Position numbers and translations under genes: made by a program | Origin: Hansschlegelia plantiphila | GTDB lineage: Bacteria; Pseudomonadota; Alphaproteobacteria; Rhizobiales; Methylopilaceae | Assembly (NCBI RefSeq): GCF_027922265.1 | Contig: NZ_BSFI01000006.1 | Location: forward strand, 124,001-188,000 | Length of the DNA: 64,000 nt | Direction of reading: 5' to 3' | Part shown: piece after piece, positions 52,935-63,718 of the stretch | How the letters are laid out: each line of letters opens with the position of its first letter | Numbering within the stretch: the first letter of the stretch is position 1 | Notes under the pieces: generated by a model | The model's input: the letters and a program-made list of their open reading frames with translations, nothing else | The model's database searches: none | Told to the model about the DNA's origin: nothing

Positions 52935-54209
52935 TTATGCAACGGGGCTCGCGGCGACCCTCGGAGGGTCGCCGGACGGCGTCAGGTCGAGTATCCCGTC
53001 GAGCAGCGCCATCTGTCGCGGCAGGCAGACGCTGGCGAGGTCGTAGTTCGCGACGGCGAAGGCGCGCGCCGCCCGGCGCATGGCGCCGAGGCTTTCGCGC
53101 TCGGCCAGCGTCTGCACGACCAGATCGCTCAAGCCGGCCACGTCGAAGAAGTCGAACAGCCGCCCGGTCACGCCGTCCTCGACCACTTCGCGCACCGGCG
53201 GCGTCGAGGACGCCACGATCAGGCACTCCGCCGCCATCGCCTCGAGCAGCGACCAGGACAGCACGAAGGGATAGGTCAGATAGACGTGGGTCGACGACAC
53301 CTGCAGCATCGCGATGAAATCGGGCTTCGGGATGTTTCCCACGAAATGGACGCGGGACATGTCCAGCCGGTCGCGCACCTCGTCGAGGAAGACGCCCTTC
53401 CAGGTCTTCCCGTCGGGCGCGCGCCGGCCGTAGGAGACGCCGTCGCCGCCGACGATCACGACCTCCGCGTTTGGCCGCCGCCGCATGATCTCCGGCAGCG
53501 CCCGCATGAAGATGTGGTAGCCGCGATAGGGTTCGAGCTGGCGGTTGACGAAGGTGATGACCTCGTCGCGGGGCCGCAGCGTCCTGCCCGTTCCGGGAAT
53601 CTCGAAGCGCGCGTTCGGCTTCGGGCTGGCCGCGACCGTGTCGACCCCGTCATGGATCACCCTGATGCGGTCCCACAGCATCTCGGGGTGCTGGCGTTTC
53701 TGCCATTCGGTCGGGGAGAGGCCGAGATCGGCGCTCGCAAGCGAGGTCAGCATGCCGGCGTTCTTGGTGCGGACCCGGAACGCCGCGCGGAGCCCCGCGT
53801 CCGGAAACTCCGGGTCGAAGCCGACGTCGGAGCCCGAGTGGTTGTAGAAGAACTCGCTGTAGACGAGATGCTTCGCGTTCGGGAACATGTCGCGCGCGAA
53901 CAGCGTCTCGCCCCAGCCGGAATGGCCGACGACCAGCGCCGGGTCGACCTTCGCCTCCTGCTTCAGCTTCTGCATGGCGCTCGCCGCGAGCTCGCCGCGC
54001 ACGATGTCGGTCACGAAGCGTTCGGCGAGCGGATGGCCGGCGCGCGGCGGGTTCGGGGGAAGGCGGTAGGCGGCGAGCGATATCCCCGGCCGCATCTTGG
54101 CCGTCGGCCCGCCGACCGCGAACACCCGCACCCCCGGCCGCCGCGCGAGCGCGGCTGCGGTGTGGACGAACTGTCCGGGGAAGTTGTTGTGGATGAAGAC
54201 GACGTCCAC
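52935..54209 (-). CDS. GT4-family glycosyltransferase
   Basis: A 424-residue GT-B fold enzyme. The N-terminal domain begins MDVVFIHNNFPGQFVHTAAA and has LVVGHSGWGETLFARDMFP. The nucleotide-sugar-binding half shows VITFVNRQLEPYRGYHIFMR, VVIVGGDGVSYGRRAPDG, VHFVGNIPKPDFIAMLQVSS and the EX7E-like block SWSLLEAMAAECLIVASSTP. Donor and acceptor cannot be told. No other polysaccharide genes are adjacent, though exoR lies 2 kb away. Confidence 0.88.
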   Translation of the reverse strand: MDVVFIHNNFPGQFVHTAAALARRPGVRVFAVGGPTAKMRPGISLAAYRLPPNPPRAGHPLAERFVTDIVRGELAASAMQKLKQEAKVDPALVVGHSGWGETLFARDMFPNAKHLVYSEFFYNHSGSDVGFDPEFPDAGLRAAFRVRTKNAGMLTSLASADLGLSPTEWQKRQHPEMLWDRIRVIHDGVDTVAASPKPNARFEIPGTGRTLRPRDEVITFVNRQLEPYRGYHIFMRALPEIMRRRPNAEVVIVGGDGVSYGRRAPDGKTWKGVFLDEVRDRLDMSRVHFVGNIPKPDFIAMLQVSSTHVYLTYPFVLSWSLLEAMAAECLIVASSTPPVREVVEDGVTGRLFDFFDVAGLSDLVVQTLAERESLGAMRRAARAFAVANYDLASVCLPRQMALLDGILDLTPSGDPPRVAASPVA

Positions 54210-54297
54210 GCAGCGCGCCCCCGGCCGGTTTCTCCCAGAGGATCGGTTGGCGCCGGGCGGTTGTCAAAGCGCGGTTGTGGGGACCATCGGCCTCGCG

Positions 54298-54588
54298 TCA
54301 GGCGTCCTCGGCGATGGTCACGCCCTGCCCTTCGGGCATATCGCCCGCCTTCGCCGGCAAGCGCCTGATCTGCTCGACGCGGGCGTCCGGAGGCCCCGCC
54401 CGGCAGGCTTCAGCGAACCCGTCGAGGCGCTCCTCCGGACCCGCCAGCACCGCCTCGACCGAGCCGTCCGCGCGGTTCCGCACGAAGCCGCGCAGGCCCA
54501 GCCCCTCGGCGGTCGCCCGCGCCCATTTGCGGTAGAACACGCCCTGGACGAGGCCTGTGATCTCGAAGCGTTCGACAGACTGACCCAT
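54298..54588 (-). CDS. acyP: Acylphosphatase
   Basis: A 96-residue protein with the family signature RFEITGLVQGVFYRKWARAT, where the Arg of FYRKW binds phosphate, and GLRGFVRNRADGSVEAVLAG, where the Asn activates water. It hydrolyses acyl phosphates. The C-terminal region is slightly divergent (RLPAKAGDMPEGQGVTIAED). It is a solitary gene next to the AT-rich protease island. Confidence 0.94.
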   Translation of the reverse strand: MGQSVERFEITGLVQGVFYRKWARATAEGLGLRGFVRNRADGSVEAVLAGPEERLDGFAEACRAGPPDARVEQIRRLPAKAGDMPEGQGVTIAEDA

Positions 54589-54635
54589 CTATCCTACGAC
54601 CGTTGTCTCAACGCTGATCGCGAGTATGAGCCCGT

Positions 54636-55403
54636 ATGATCGCCTTAAACGCCATCTCTTTGGCAACTCGACCGATCAGGATGTTTTTCAACCAAGAGCC
54701 CGGCGGTCAAGGCACTTGTTTTTTGTGGCGTCGACAGCAACGCACTTTTCTCGTTACCGCTCTTCATAATCTTACAGGACAAGACATTGATTCTGGAGCG
54801 ACACTTGACAAAGAACGCGGACTACGTCCGAACCATCTTATAATTGGACATACTAATTTTAGCGGAATTATCGACGAAACTGACATTGAGCTTTATTATG
54901 ATGGCATGCCAGTATGGTTTACTCATCAATCAAATAACAAAATCGATATTGCTGCAATCGAGGTCAAAAACTACATTTTTAGCCACCTCCAGTCTATCAA
55001 CGAAATTGCACAAAGGGACATAATATTAGATATTGGCGCAGATGTTTTTACTATCGGGTATCCTTTTTTTACCAGAACCATTGCCCCAATTTGGAAACGA
55101 GGAACGATTGCTGCCGAGATCGCTACACAAAAACATACCGAGGGCTTTGACATCATCGATACCGCTACATTACCTGGAATGTCTGGTTCTCCAGTCGTTT
55201 TTCGCGGGATTAACTACAGAACGAGAGACTCTCAAATTATGACGACGCAGCCCGTGACTAAACTTATGGGCGTTTATTCCGGCCGCTTATTTTCCGAAGA
55301 TAAGAGTAAAACTGATACACAGCTAGCCCGTGTTTGGCCGGAGCGGTTTATTAATCAAATCATTCATGCCGAAAGGAAGGACCAGACAACGGTAATGCCA
55401 TGA
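54636..55403 (+). CDS. Trypsin-like serine protease on an AT-rich island
   Basis: A 255-residue protein. A chymotrypsin-fold triad is visible: His44 in FLVTALHNLTG, Asp104 in NNKIDIAAIEV and Ser183 in LPGMSGSPVVF; GSPV is typical of the S1 class. No signal peptide is seen, so it is likely cytoplasmic. Its base composition differs sharply from all neighbours: for example 54841-54900 has 19 G+C of 60, and codons ending in A/T are common. This is strong evidence of recent transfer. It stands alone between acyP and pccA, with no transposase or att repeats. A defence or stress role is only a guess. Met16 could be the true start. Confidence 0.8.
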   Translation: MIALNAISLATRPIRMFFNQEPGGQGTCFLWRRQQRTFLVTALHNLTGQDIDSGATLDKERGLRPNHLIIGHTNFSGIIDETDIELYYDGMPVWFTHQSNNKIDIAAIEVKNYIFSHLQSINEIAQRDIILDIGADVFTIGYPFFTRTIAPIWKRGTIAAEIATQKHTEGFDIIDTATLPGMSGSPVVFRGINYRTRDSQIMTTQPVTKLMGVYSGRLFSEDKSKTDTQLARVWPERFINQIIHAERKDQTTVMP

Positions 55404-55424
55404 TTCAATACGCCAGTAGGACGC

Positions 55425-57446
<2,022 letters not shown>

Positions 57447-57640
57447 TCGGACGGACCGCTCCCGGGCGAGGTCTCGCATCCCCGCGGGGATGGCGGGCAA
57501 GGCTCGCTGCGTTCTTACGGTCAAGCGTCGTTCGCCGTCCACTTGGCCGATGGGCGAACGCGCTGCGGCGCAGCATCGGGGACGGACCATGGCGGTCGCG
57601 GCGCAAAGCGCGGCCGACGAACCGTCGCAATCATCCGGAG

Positions 57641-57662
57641 CGACCAAGCATTTCTACTGATG
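57641..57662 (+). promoter_or_regulatory. Shared upstream motif of the RTX genes, copy 1
   Basis: CGACCAAGCA-T-TTCTACTGATG ends 94 bp before the start of the first RTX gene. It recurs with one mismatch 90 bp before the second RTX gene. It lies within the 310-bp divergent gap between pccA and the RTX gene, which otherwise shows nothing clear. It could be a promoter element, an operator or a transcript leader. Confidence 0.5.
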
Positions 57663-57756
57663 TCCGCGAATCGGGCGTCGGCTAGCCTTCGAAGACGAAC
57701 GGGCGACCATACGGCCGAGACGTCGACGCGTGTCGGAGCGCCCCAAGGAGGCCGAC

Positions 57757-59700
57757 ATGCCTATCATCAGCACTGATCAGAGCGAAACCAACAAGCTCTA
57801 CACCGTCCATTACGACTCCTCGCCGGAGACCTTCATCGTCAAGCAGGACGTGGTGGTTTACCTCTATTCGAACTCCGGCCCGGTCGCGACCTTCTACGAG
57901 GACGGCTTCGCAGGGGCCGGTCTCGTCAACTACGGACACGTGGTCGGCGACGGCGTCGCCATCGGGGCCTGGTTCAAGGACGGCAGCGCCTTGGTCCGGA
58001 ACGGCGCAGGCGGCGACATCGTCGCCGAAGGCGGCGGCGTCCGGTTCGACGGCCGCTTCAGCGAGCTCGACAATGACGGCCTGATCAGCAGCTCGAACTA
58101 CTCAGCCGCGTTCGGCGACGGCGGGGTTCTGCACAACACCGGACGAATGGTCGGCGCCGTCTACGGATCGATCAAGCAGTCGGGCCTCACCATCGACAAC
58201 TCCGGACTCATCGACGCCGGCGGCGGAACGGCCTTGTTTTTGACAGGGGCCGCCGAAACGACGTTCCTGTCCATCCGGGTCGTCAACGCCGGGACGCTCA
58301 ACGGCAGCGTCCAGATCTACTCCGAGTCCGGCAACGCGAAATCGTCGATCGCCAATTCCGGCCTGATCAACGGCGACATCAACTGCTTCGCCCTCGACGA
58401 CACGATCGTCAACAGCGCCGGCCATATCACGGGCGACGTCTTTCTCGGGGACGGCGCAGACACGTTCGACAACCGGGGCGGCCATGTCGACGGCATGGTC
58501 AGCGGGGGCGCGGGCGACGACGCCTTCATCATCGACGCGACGCCGGTCTCGATATTCGAGGACACGAACGGCGGTTCGGACACGCTCGCGTCCTCGACGA
58601 TATCGCTCAGCCTCGCGAATTACTCCAACATCGAGAACCTGAAGCTGCTCGGTGCCCTGAACCTCAATCTCACCGGCGACGCCGGCGACAACATCCTCAC
58701 CGGCAACTCCGGCAGGAACGCGCTCAAGGGCGGGCTGGGCGACGACACCTATTACGTCCAGACCGCCGCCGACACGGTCAGCGAGGCCAAGGGCGCCGGC
58801 TACGACACCGTCCATTCCACCGTCAGCTTCTCGCTCGCCGGCCAGTATGTCGAGCACCTGATCCTCGACGGCTTCGCCGCGATCGACGCCACCGGCAACA
58901 CCCAGAACAACCTGCTGACCGGCAACGACGCGGCGAATCTGTTCATCGGAGGCGAAGGCGCGGACACGCTGGAGGGCGGCGGCGGCGTCGACACGGCCTC
59001 CTACGCCACGGCGTCGAAAGCGGTGACGGCGAACCTCGTCTCGGGAGGGACCGCGGGCGACGCGGCGGGCGACAGATACAGCTCGATCGAGAACCTGATC
59101 GGCTCGAAATACGCCGACGTCCTGACCGGCGACGGCTCGGTCAACGTGATCACCGGCGGCGCCGGCGCCGACACCATGATCGGCGGCAAGGGCGGCGACA
59201 CCTACTACGTCGACAACTCGGCCGACGTCGTGGTCGAAGCGAATGTCCCGGCCGACTACGACGCGGTGCACGCAACCGCGAGCTTCTCTCTCGCGGGGCA
59301 ATACATCGAGACGCTGTTTCTCGACGGCGCAGGCGCGATCAACGGTACGGGCAACTCGCTCGCCAACTACATCCAGGGCAATGCGAAGGCCAACGTCATC
59401 GAAGGCGCCAAGGGCGACGACGTCTTCCTGGGCGGCGCCGGCGCGGACACCTTCGTCTATCACGCCAAGTTCGGGATGGACACGATCGAGGACTTCGCCG
59501 CGGGCTCAGGCTCCGGCCACGACCTGTTGCGGATCGACAAGAGCCTGTTCGCGAACTACGCGGCTGTGATGGCCCATGCGACCGAGATGAACAACGACGG
59601 CGTCTACACCACGACCATCGCCTACGACGCCAACGACACCATCACCCTGCTCGACACCGCGAAGGCGGACCTCACAAGCGCCGACTTCCTGTTCGGCTGA
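57757..59700 (+). CDS. RTX-type calcium-binding secreted protein (paralogue 1)
   Basis: A 647-residue protein with no Sec signal. Residues about 140-245 carry short repeats of the form N-S/A/R-G-x-I/V-x-G (NSGLIDAGGG, NSGLINGDI, NSAGHITGDV, NRGGHVDGMV), probably a beta-helix. Residues 250-570 hold RTX nonapeptide blocks (GGLGDDTYYV, GGEGADTLEGGGG, GGAGADTMIGGKGGD) and two STVSFSLAGQYVEHLILDG-type modules. The C-terminus (DTIEDFAAGSGSGHDLLRID ... FLFG) resembles type I secretion signals. AAGGAGG lies 5 nt before the ATG. It is paralogous to the next gene; no secretion ABC/MFP pair is adjacent. The function is unknown. Confidence 0.88.
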   Translation: MPIISTDQSETNKLYTVHYDSSPETFIVKQDVVVYLYSNSGPVATFYEDGFAGAGLVNYGHVVGDGVAIGAWFKDGSALVRNGAGGDIVAEGGGVRFDGRFSELDNDGLISSSNYSAAFGDGGVLHNTGRMVGAVYGSIKQSGLTIDNSGLIDAGGGTALFLTGAAETTFLSIRVVNAGTLNGSVQIYSESGNAKSSIANSGLINGDINCFALDDTIVNSAGHITGDVFLGDGADTFDNRGGHVDGMVSGGAGDDAFIIDATPVSIFEDTNGGSDTLASSTISLSLANYSNIENLKLLGALNLNLTGDAGDNILTGNSGRNALKGGLGDDTYYVQTAADTVSEAKGAGYDTVHSTVSFSLAGQYVEHLILDGFAAIDATGNTQNNLLTGNDAANLFIGGEGADTLEGGGGVDTASYATASKAVTANLVSGGTAGDAAGDRYSSIENLIGSKYADVLTGDGSVNVITGGAGADTMIGGKGGDTYYVDNSADVVVEANVPADYDAVHATASFSLAGQYIETLFLDGAGAINGTGNSLANYIQGNAKANVIEGAKGDDVFLGGAGADTFVYHAKFGMDTIEDFAAGSGSGHDLLRIDKSLFANYAAVMAHATEMNNDGVYTTTIAYDANDTITLLDTAKADLTSADFLFG

Positions 59701-59744
59701 GGCATTCCTCGTCGTCGCTCGGCCGGCTCACGGCGAGGAACGCC
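59701..59744 (+). terminator. Hairpin directly after the first RTX gene
   Basis: GGCATTCCTCG (59701-59711) pairs with CGAGGAACGCC (59734-59744) with one wobble, with a GC-rich loop. It starts right at the stop codon. There is no T-tract, so it may be a partial terminator or an mRNA-stabilising stem between the tandem RTX genes. Confidence 0.4.
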
Positions 59745-59759
59745 CGCAGCTATCTGGGC

Positions 59760-59781
59760 CGACCAAGCAGTTCTACTGATG
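59760..59781 (+). promoter_or_regulatory. Shared upstream motif of the RTX genes, copy 2
   Basis: CGACCAAGCA-G-TTCTACTGATG, 21 of 22 bases identical to 57641-57662, ending 90 bp before the second RTX start codon. The surrounding leader sequences differ, so the motif itself appears to be kept. Confidence 0.5.
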
Positions 59782-59871
59782 CGGGGCGGACCGGACTCCC
59801 ATAGCGTCGTCGACCTTGATCGGCGCGCCGGGCTAAAGGATGCGCGTCATTGCCGCCATCGGGAGGCCGCG

Positions 59872-61809
59872 ATGCCAGTAGTCAGCGACGACATCGTCGT
59901 CTCGAACGTAGATTACGCCTATCACTTCACCGGTTCGCCCGAGACGGCGATCATAAAGGATGGCGTGCTGGTCTACCTGTACAACGCGAGCGACCAGTAC
60001 GGGACGATCGTAAGCAAAGGCTTCAACTTTTCGTCCCTGATCAACTACGGGCACGTGGTCGGCGACGGCGGAGCCGTCGCGGTCTGGATGACGGGCTATG
60101 GCGGCTCCGTGCGCAACGCGGCGAGCGGAGACATCTCGGCCGAAATCGGCGTCATCTTCGATGGCTACGGGAATCTCGACAACGAGGGCGACATCGTCTC
60201 GAGCTTCTTCGCGGTATCGTTCGCAGACGGCGGCTATCTCGACAACTCCGGACTGATACGCGGCGCCGTCGTCGCGAACCTCCAGAGCATCAGCCTCACG
60301 ATCCAGAACTCCGGCGTCGTCGAAGGCGACTTCCGCTTCACGACCGACGCGCCGTCCGGGCACTCTTCCAGGCTGAACATCACCAACTCGGGGACGATAG
60401 ACGGCGATATCAGCTTCAGATCGACGGACTCCGGCGGATCGAGCAGCATCGCGAATTCTGGCGAAATCCACGGCGACGTGTCGCTGGGCGTTCTGGTCGA
60501 CGCGTTCGACAATCGCGGCGGCGAGATCACGGGTGACGTGGCCCTCCGCGACGGCTCCGACACGTTCGACAATCGCGGAGGTCACGTTTTCGGCGTCGTC
60601 GATGGCGGATCGGGCGACGACACGTTCATCATCGACGCGGACCCGCTCACCATCGTCGAGAATGCAGGCGTGGCGGGCGGCGTCGACACGCTCAAGTCGT
60701 CGACGATGTCCCTCAACCTCGAAAACTACCGGAACATCGAGAACCTCGCGCTGATGGGCACGGCCAAGCTGAACCTGACCGGCGACGACGGCGCAAACGC
60801 GCTGACGGGCAACGGCGGCGTGAACGTCCTGAGGGGCCTCGGCGGAAGCGACCTCTATTTCGTCCAGAACGCCAAGGACGTCGTGATCGAGGCCAACCAC
60901 GAGGGCACGGACACGGTGCGCTCGACCGTCTCCTTCTCGCTCGCGGGCCAGTTCATCGAGCATCTCTATCTCGACGGCGCCGGCGATCTCAGCGGAACCG
61001 GCAATACCCTCGCCAACACCATCACCGGCAACAGCGGCAAGAATCTGCTGATCGGCGGGGCCGGCGCCGACACGCTCTACGGCGGCGGCGACATCGACAC
61101 CGCGTCCTATGCGGGAGCGTCCAAGGGCGTCTCGGCCAACCTCGCGACCTCCGCCGGCGGCGCCGGCGACGCGGCGGGCGACGTCTTCGTCTCGATCGAG
61201 AACCTCACGGGCTCCTCATACGCCGACAAGCTGACGGGAAACATCGACGCCAACGTCATCCAGGGCGGCGCCGGCGCGGACACCATGACCGGAGGCGCGG
61301 GAGCGGACGTCTATTACGTGGACAACGTCGGCGACGTCGTCGCGGAGTCCAAGTCCGACAACGCAGCGGACCTCGTCCACTCTACCGTGTCGTTCTCGCT
61401 CGCCGGTCAGTACACCGAATCCCTGTCGCTCGAAGGCTCCAAGGCGATCAACGGCGCCGGCAACTCCCTGCAGAACGGCATCACCGGCAACAGCGCTGCA
61501 AATGTCATCGATGGCGGAAGGGGCAACGATTACCTCCTCGGCCGCGGCGGCGCGGACACTTTCGTGTTCCACAGCGGCTTCGGCAAGGATCTCGTCGATG
61601 ACTTCGTCGCGGGATCGGCCTCCGGCCACGATCTCATCCAGTTCGACAAGAGCCTGTTCGCCAATTTCTCCGCCGTTATGAACGCGGCCACCGAGACCAA
61701 CAACGTCGACTACATCCAGACCGACATCCGCTTCAGCGACGCCGACATCGTCACGCTCTACAACGTTTCGAAAGCGAGCCTGGTCGCAGCCGACTTCCTG
61801 TTCGTCTGA
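59872..61809 (+). CDS. RTX-type calcium-binding secreted protein (paralogue 2)
   Basis: A 645-residue paralogue of the preceding gene along its whole length: VSDDIVVSNVDYAYHFTGSP and LINYGHVVGDGGAVAVW at the start, N-S/R-G repeats at about residues 125-240 (NSGLIRGAV, NSGVVEGDF, NSGTIDGDI, NSGEIHGDV, NRGGHVFGVV), then RTX blocks (GGAGADTLYGGGDID, GGAGADTMTGGAGAD) and two SFSLAGQFIEHLYLDG-type modules. It ends in a type I-like C-terminal region (DLVDDFVAGSASGHDLIQFD ... FLFV). GGGAGG precedes ATG 59872. It probably arose by tandem duplication. The function is unknown. Confidence 0.88.
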   Translation: MPVVSDDIVVSNVDYAYHFTGSPETAIIKDGVLVYLYNASDQYGTIVSKGFNFSSLINYGHVVGDGGAVAVWMTGYGGSVRNAASGDISAEIGVIFDGYGNLDNEGDIVSSFFAVSFADGGYLDNSGLIRGAVVANLQSISLTIQNSGVVEGDFRFTTDAPSGHSSRLNITNSGTIDGDISFRSTDSGGSSSIANSGEIHGDVSLGVLVDAFDNRGGEITGDVALRDGSDTFDNRGGHVFGVVDGGSGDDTFIIDADPLTIVENAGVAGGVDTLKSSTMSLNLENYRNIENLALMGTAKLNLTGDDGANALTGNGGVNVLRGLGGSDLYFVQNAKDVVIEANHEGTDTVRSTVSFSLAGQFIEHLYLDGAGDLSGTGNTLANTITGNSGKNLLIGGAGADTLYGGGDIDTASYAGASKGVSANLATSAGGAGDAAGDVFVSIENLTGSSYADKLTGNIDANVIQGGAGADTMTGGAGADVYYVDNVGDVVAESKSDNAADLVHSTVSFSLAGQYTESLSLEGSKAINGAGNSLQNGITGNSAANVIDGGRGNDYLLGRGGADTFVFHSGFGKDLVDDFVAGSASGHDLIQFDKSLFANFSAVMNAATETNNVDYIQTDIRFSDADIVTLYNVSKASLVAADFLFV

Positions 61810-61861
61810 GCGCTTTCGTCCTCTTGCGGCGCCGCATCGCACGCGGCACAAGGGGGCGGTC

Positions 61862-63718
61862 ATGATACATTTGAACGACATCACCTGCCGCATCGCAGGA
61901 CGCGCGCTGCTCGACCACGCAACCGTCGCCATTCCGGACAACGCCCGCGTCGGCGTCGTCGGCCGGAACGGCACCGGCAAGACCACGATGTTCAAGCTGA
62001 TTTCGGGCGCGCTGCAGCCCGACGACGGCGTGGTCACGATCCCGAAGGGCCTGCGCATCGGCTCGGTCGCGCAGGAGGCGCCGTCCGGCCCCGAGGCGCT
62101 GATCGACGTGGTGCTCGCCGCCGACAAGGAGCGCGCCGCGCTTTTCCTCGAGCTCGAGACTGCGACCGATCCCGACCGCATCGGCGAGATCATGGAGCGG
62201 CTCGACGACATCGACGCCTATGACGCGCCGTCGCGCGCAGCGCGCATCCTGTCCGGCCTCGGCTTCGACGAGGAGGCGCAGGGGCGTCCCTGCGCCGATT
62301 TCTCCGGCGGCTGGCGGATGCGCGTGGCGCTCGCCGCCGTGCTGTTCTCCGAGCCCGACCTGCTGCTGCTCGACGAACCCACGAACCATCTCGACCTCGA
62401 AGGCACGCTCTGGCTCCAGGACTATCTCGCGCGCTATCCGCGCACGGTGCTGGTCATCAGCCATGACCGCGACCTGCTCAACGCCTCCGTCGACCACATC
62501 CTGCAGTTCGACAACGGCAAGCTCGTCCTGTGGAAGGGCGACTACGACCTGTTCGACAAGATGCGCCGCGAGAAGTTCGCGCTCGATCTGAAAGCCCAGA
62601 AGGGCCAGGAGGAGGAGCGCAAGCGGCTCGAGGGCTTCATCGCCCGCTTCAAGGCCAAGGCGTCGAAGGCGACGCAGGCGCAATCGCGCGTCAAGCGGCT
62701 CGCCAAGATGCAGCCGATCCAGGCGGTGGTGGAGCGCTCGGTCGTGCCGTTCCGCATCCCGGAGCCCGCGCGAGAGCTCGCGCCGCCGTTGATCGCGCTC
62801 GACGGCGTCTCAGCGGGCTATGGCGACCGCACCATCCTGTCGAAGCTGAACCTGCGCCTCGACCCGGACGACCGCATCGCCCTGCTCGGCTCGAACGGCA
62901 ACGGCAAGTCGACCTTCGCGAAGCTCCTCGCCGGCCGGCTTCAGGCGAGCGCGGGCCGGGTGTCGCGCTCCGACCGGATCGTCGTCGGCTTCTTCGCCCA
63001 GCACCAGGTCGAGGATCTCGACCTCAAGGCCTCGGCCTACGACCACATCCGCCGCCGGATGCCGGACGCGGCCGAATCGGTGGTGCGCTCGCGCACGGCC
63101 CAGATCGGCTTCCCCGGCGAGCGGTCGGACACCAAGGTCGAGAAGATGTCGGGCGGCGAGAAGGCCCGCCTCGCCTTCGGCCTCGCGGTGTTCGAGGGGC
63201 CGCATCTGCTGATCCTCGACGAACCGACCAACCATCTCGACATCGACAGCCGCGAGAGCCTCGCGCAGGCGCTGAACGAGTTCGGCGGCGCCGTCATCCT
63301 CGTCAGCCATGACCGGCATCTGCTCGACGCCACCGCCGACAGGCTGTGGCTCGTCGGCGACGGCGGCGTGCGGGCCTTCGACGGCGACCTCGACGACTAC
63401 CGCAAATACATCCTCCAGGCCGAGGCGCGGCAGCGGAAGGCCGCCAAGGCCGCGGCCGCCCAGCCTCAGCCGAAGCGCGCCGCCGACCCCGGACCGCTCC
63501 GCAAGAAGATCGCCTCGCTCGAAGCCCTGATGGCCGACTGCAACGGCGAGATCGCCCGCATCGACGCCGAGCTCGCGGCCTCCGGGGCCCTGCGCGACAA
63601 GCCCGAGAAGGCCGCGGATCTCAGCCGCCGCCGCGCCGAGTTCGAGCGGGCGCTGGCGGACGCCGAAGAGACCTGGCTCGCCGCGAGCGCCGATCTCGAA
63701 GAGGTGGCCGCCGCGTGA
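61862..63718 (+). CDS. ABC-F family ATPase (Uup/YheS-like)
   Basis: A 618-residue protein with two ABC domains and no membrane region. Domain 1 has GRNGTGKTTMFKLISG, FSGGWRMRVALAAVLF and LLLLDEPTNHLDLEGTL. The inter-domain linker is basic (KAKASKATQAQSRVKRLAKM). Domain 2 has GSNGNGKSTFAKLLAG, MSGGEKARLAFGLAVF and LLILDEPTNHLDIDSRE. A C-terminal coiled coil follows (PLRKKIASLEALMADC). ABC-F proteins act on the ribosome in translation control. GGGGGCGG precedes the ATG. It is not the exporter for the RTX proteins. The next gene overlaps by GTGA. Confidence 0.94.
   Translation: MIHLNDITCRIAGRALLDHATVAIPDNARVGVVGRNGTGKTTMFKLISGALQPDDGVVTIPKGLRIGSVAQEAPSGPEALIDVVLAADKERAALFLELETATDPDRIGEIMERLDDIDAYDAPSRAARILSGLGFDEEAQGRPCADFSGGWRMRVALAAVLFSEPDLLLLDEPTNHLDLEGTLWLQDYLARYPRTVLVISHDRDLLNASVDHILQFDNGKLVLWKGDYDLFDKMRREKFALDLKAQKGQEEERKRLEGFIARFKAKASKATQAQSRVKRLAKMQPIQAVVERSVVPFRIPEPARELAPPLIALDGVSAGYGDRTILSKLNLRLDPDDRIALLGSNGNGKSTFAKLLAGRLQASAGRVSRSDRIVVGFFAQHQVEDLDLKASAYDHIRRRMPDAAESVVRSRTAQIGFPGERSDTKVEKMSGGEKARLAFGLAVFEGPHLLILDEPTNHLDIDSRESLAQALNEFGGAVILVSHDRHLLDATADRLWLVGDGGVRAFDGDLDDYRKYILQAEARQRKAAKAAAAQPQPKRAADPGPLRKKIASLEALMADCNGEIARIDAELAASGALRDKPEKAADLSRRRAEFERALADAEETWLAASADLEEVAAA

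Noticed and set aside
58102-59463. 453-codon minus-strand open frame in the first RTX gene
   Set aside because: Repetitive shadow of the RTX coding repeats; no ribosome site and no domain.
61862-63718. The ABC protein as the exporter of the RTX proteins
   Set aside because: It has two ATPase domains, no membrane segments and the ABC-F linker, so it is a ribosome-associated type, not a type I secretion ATPase.
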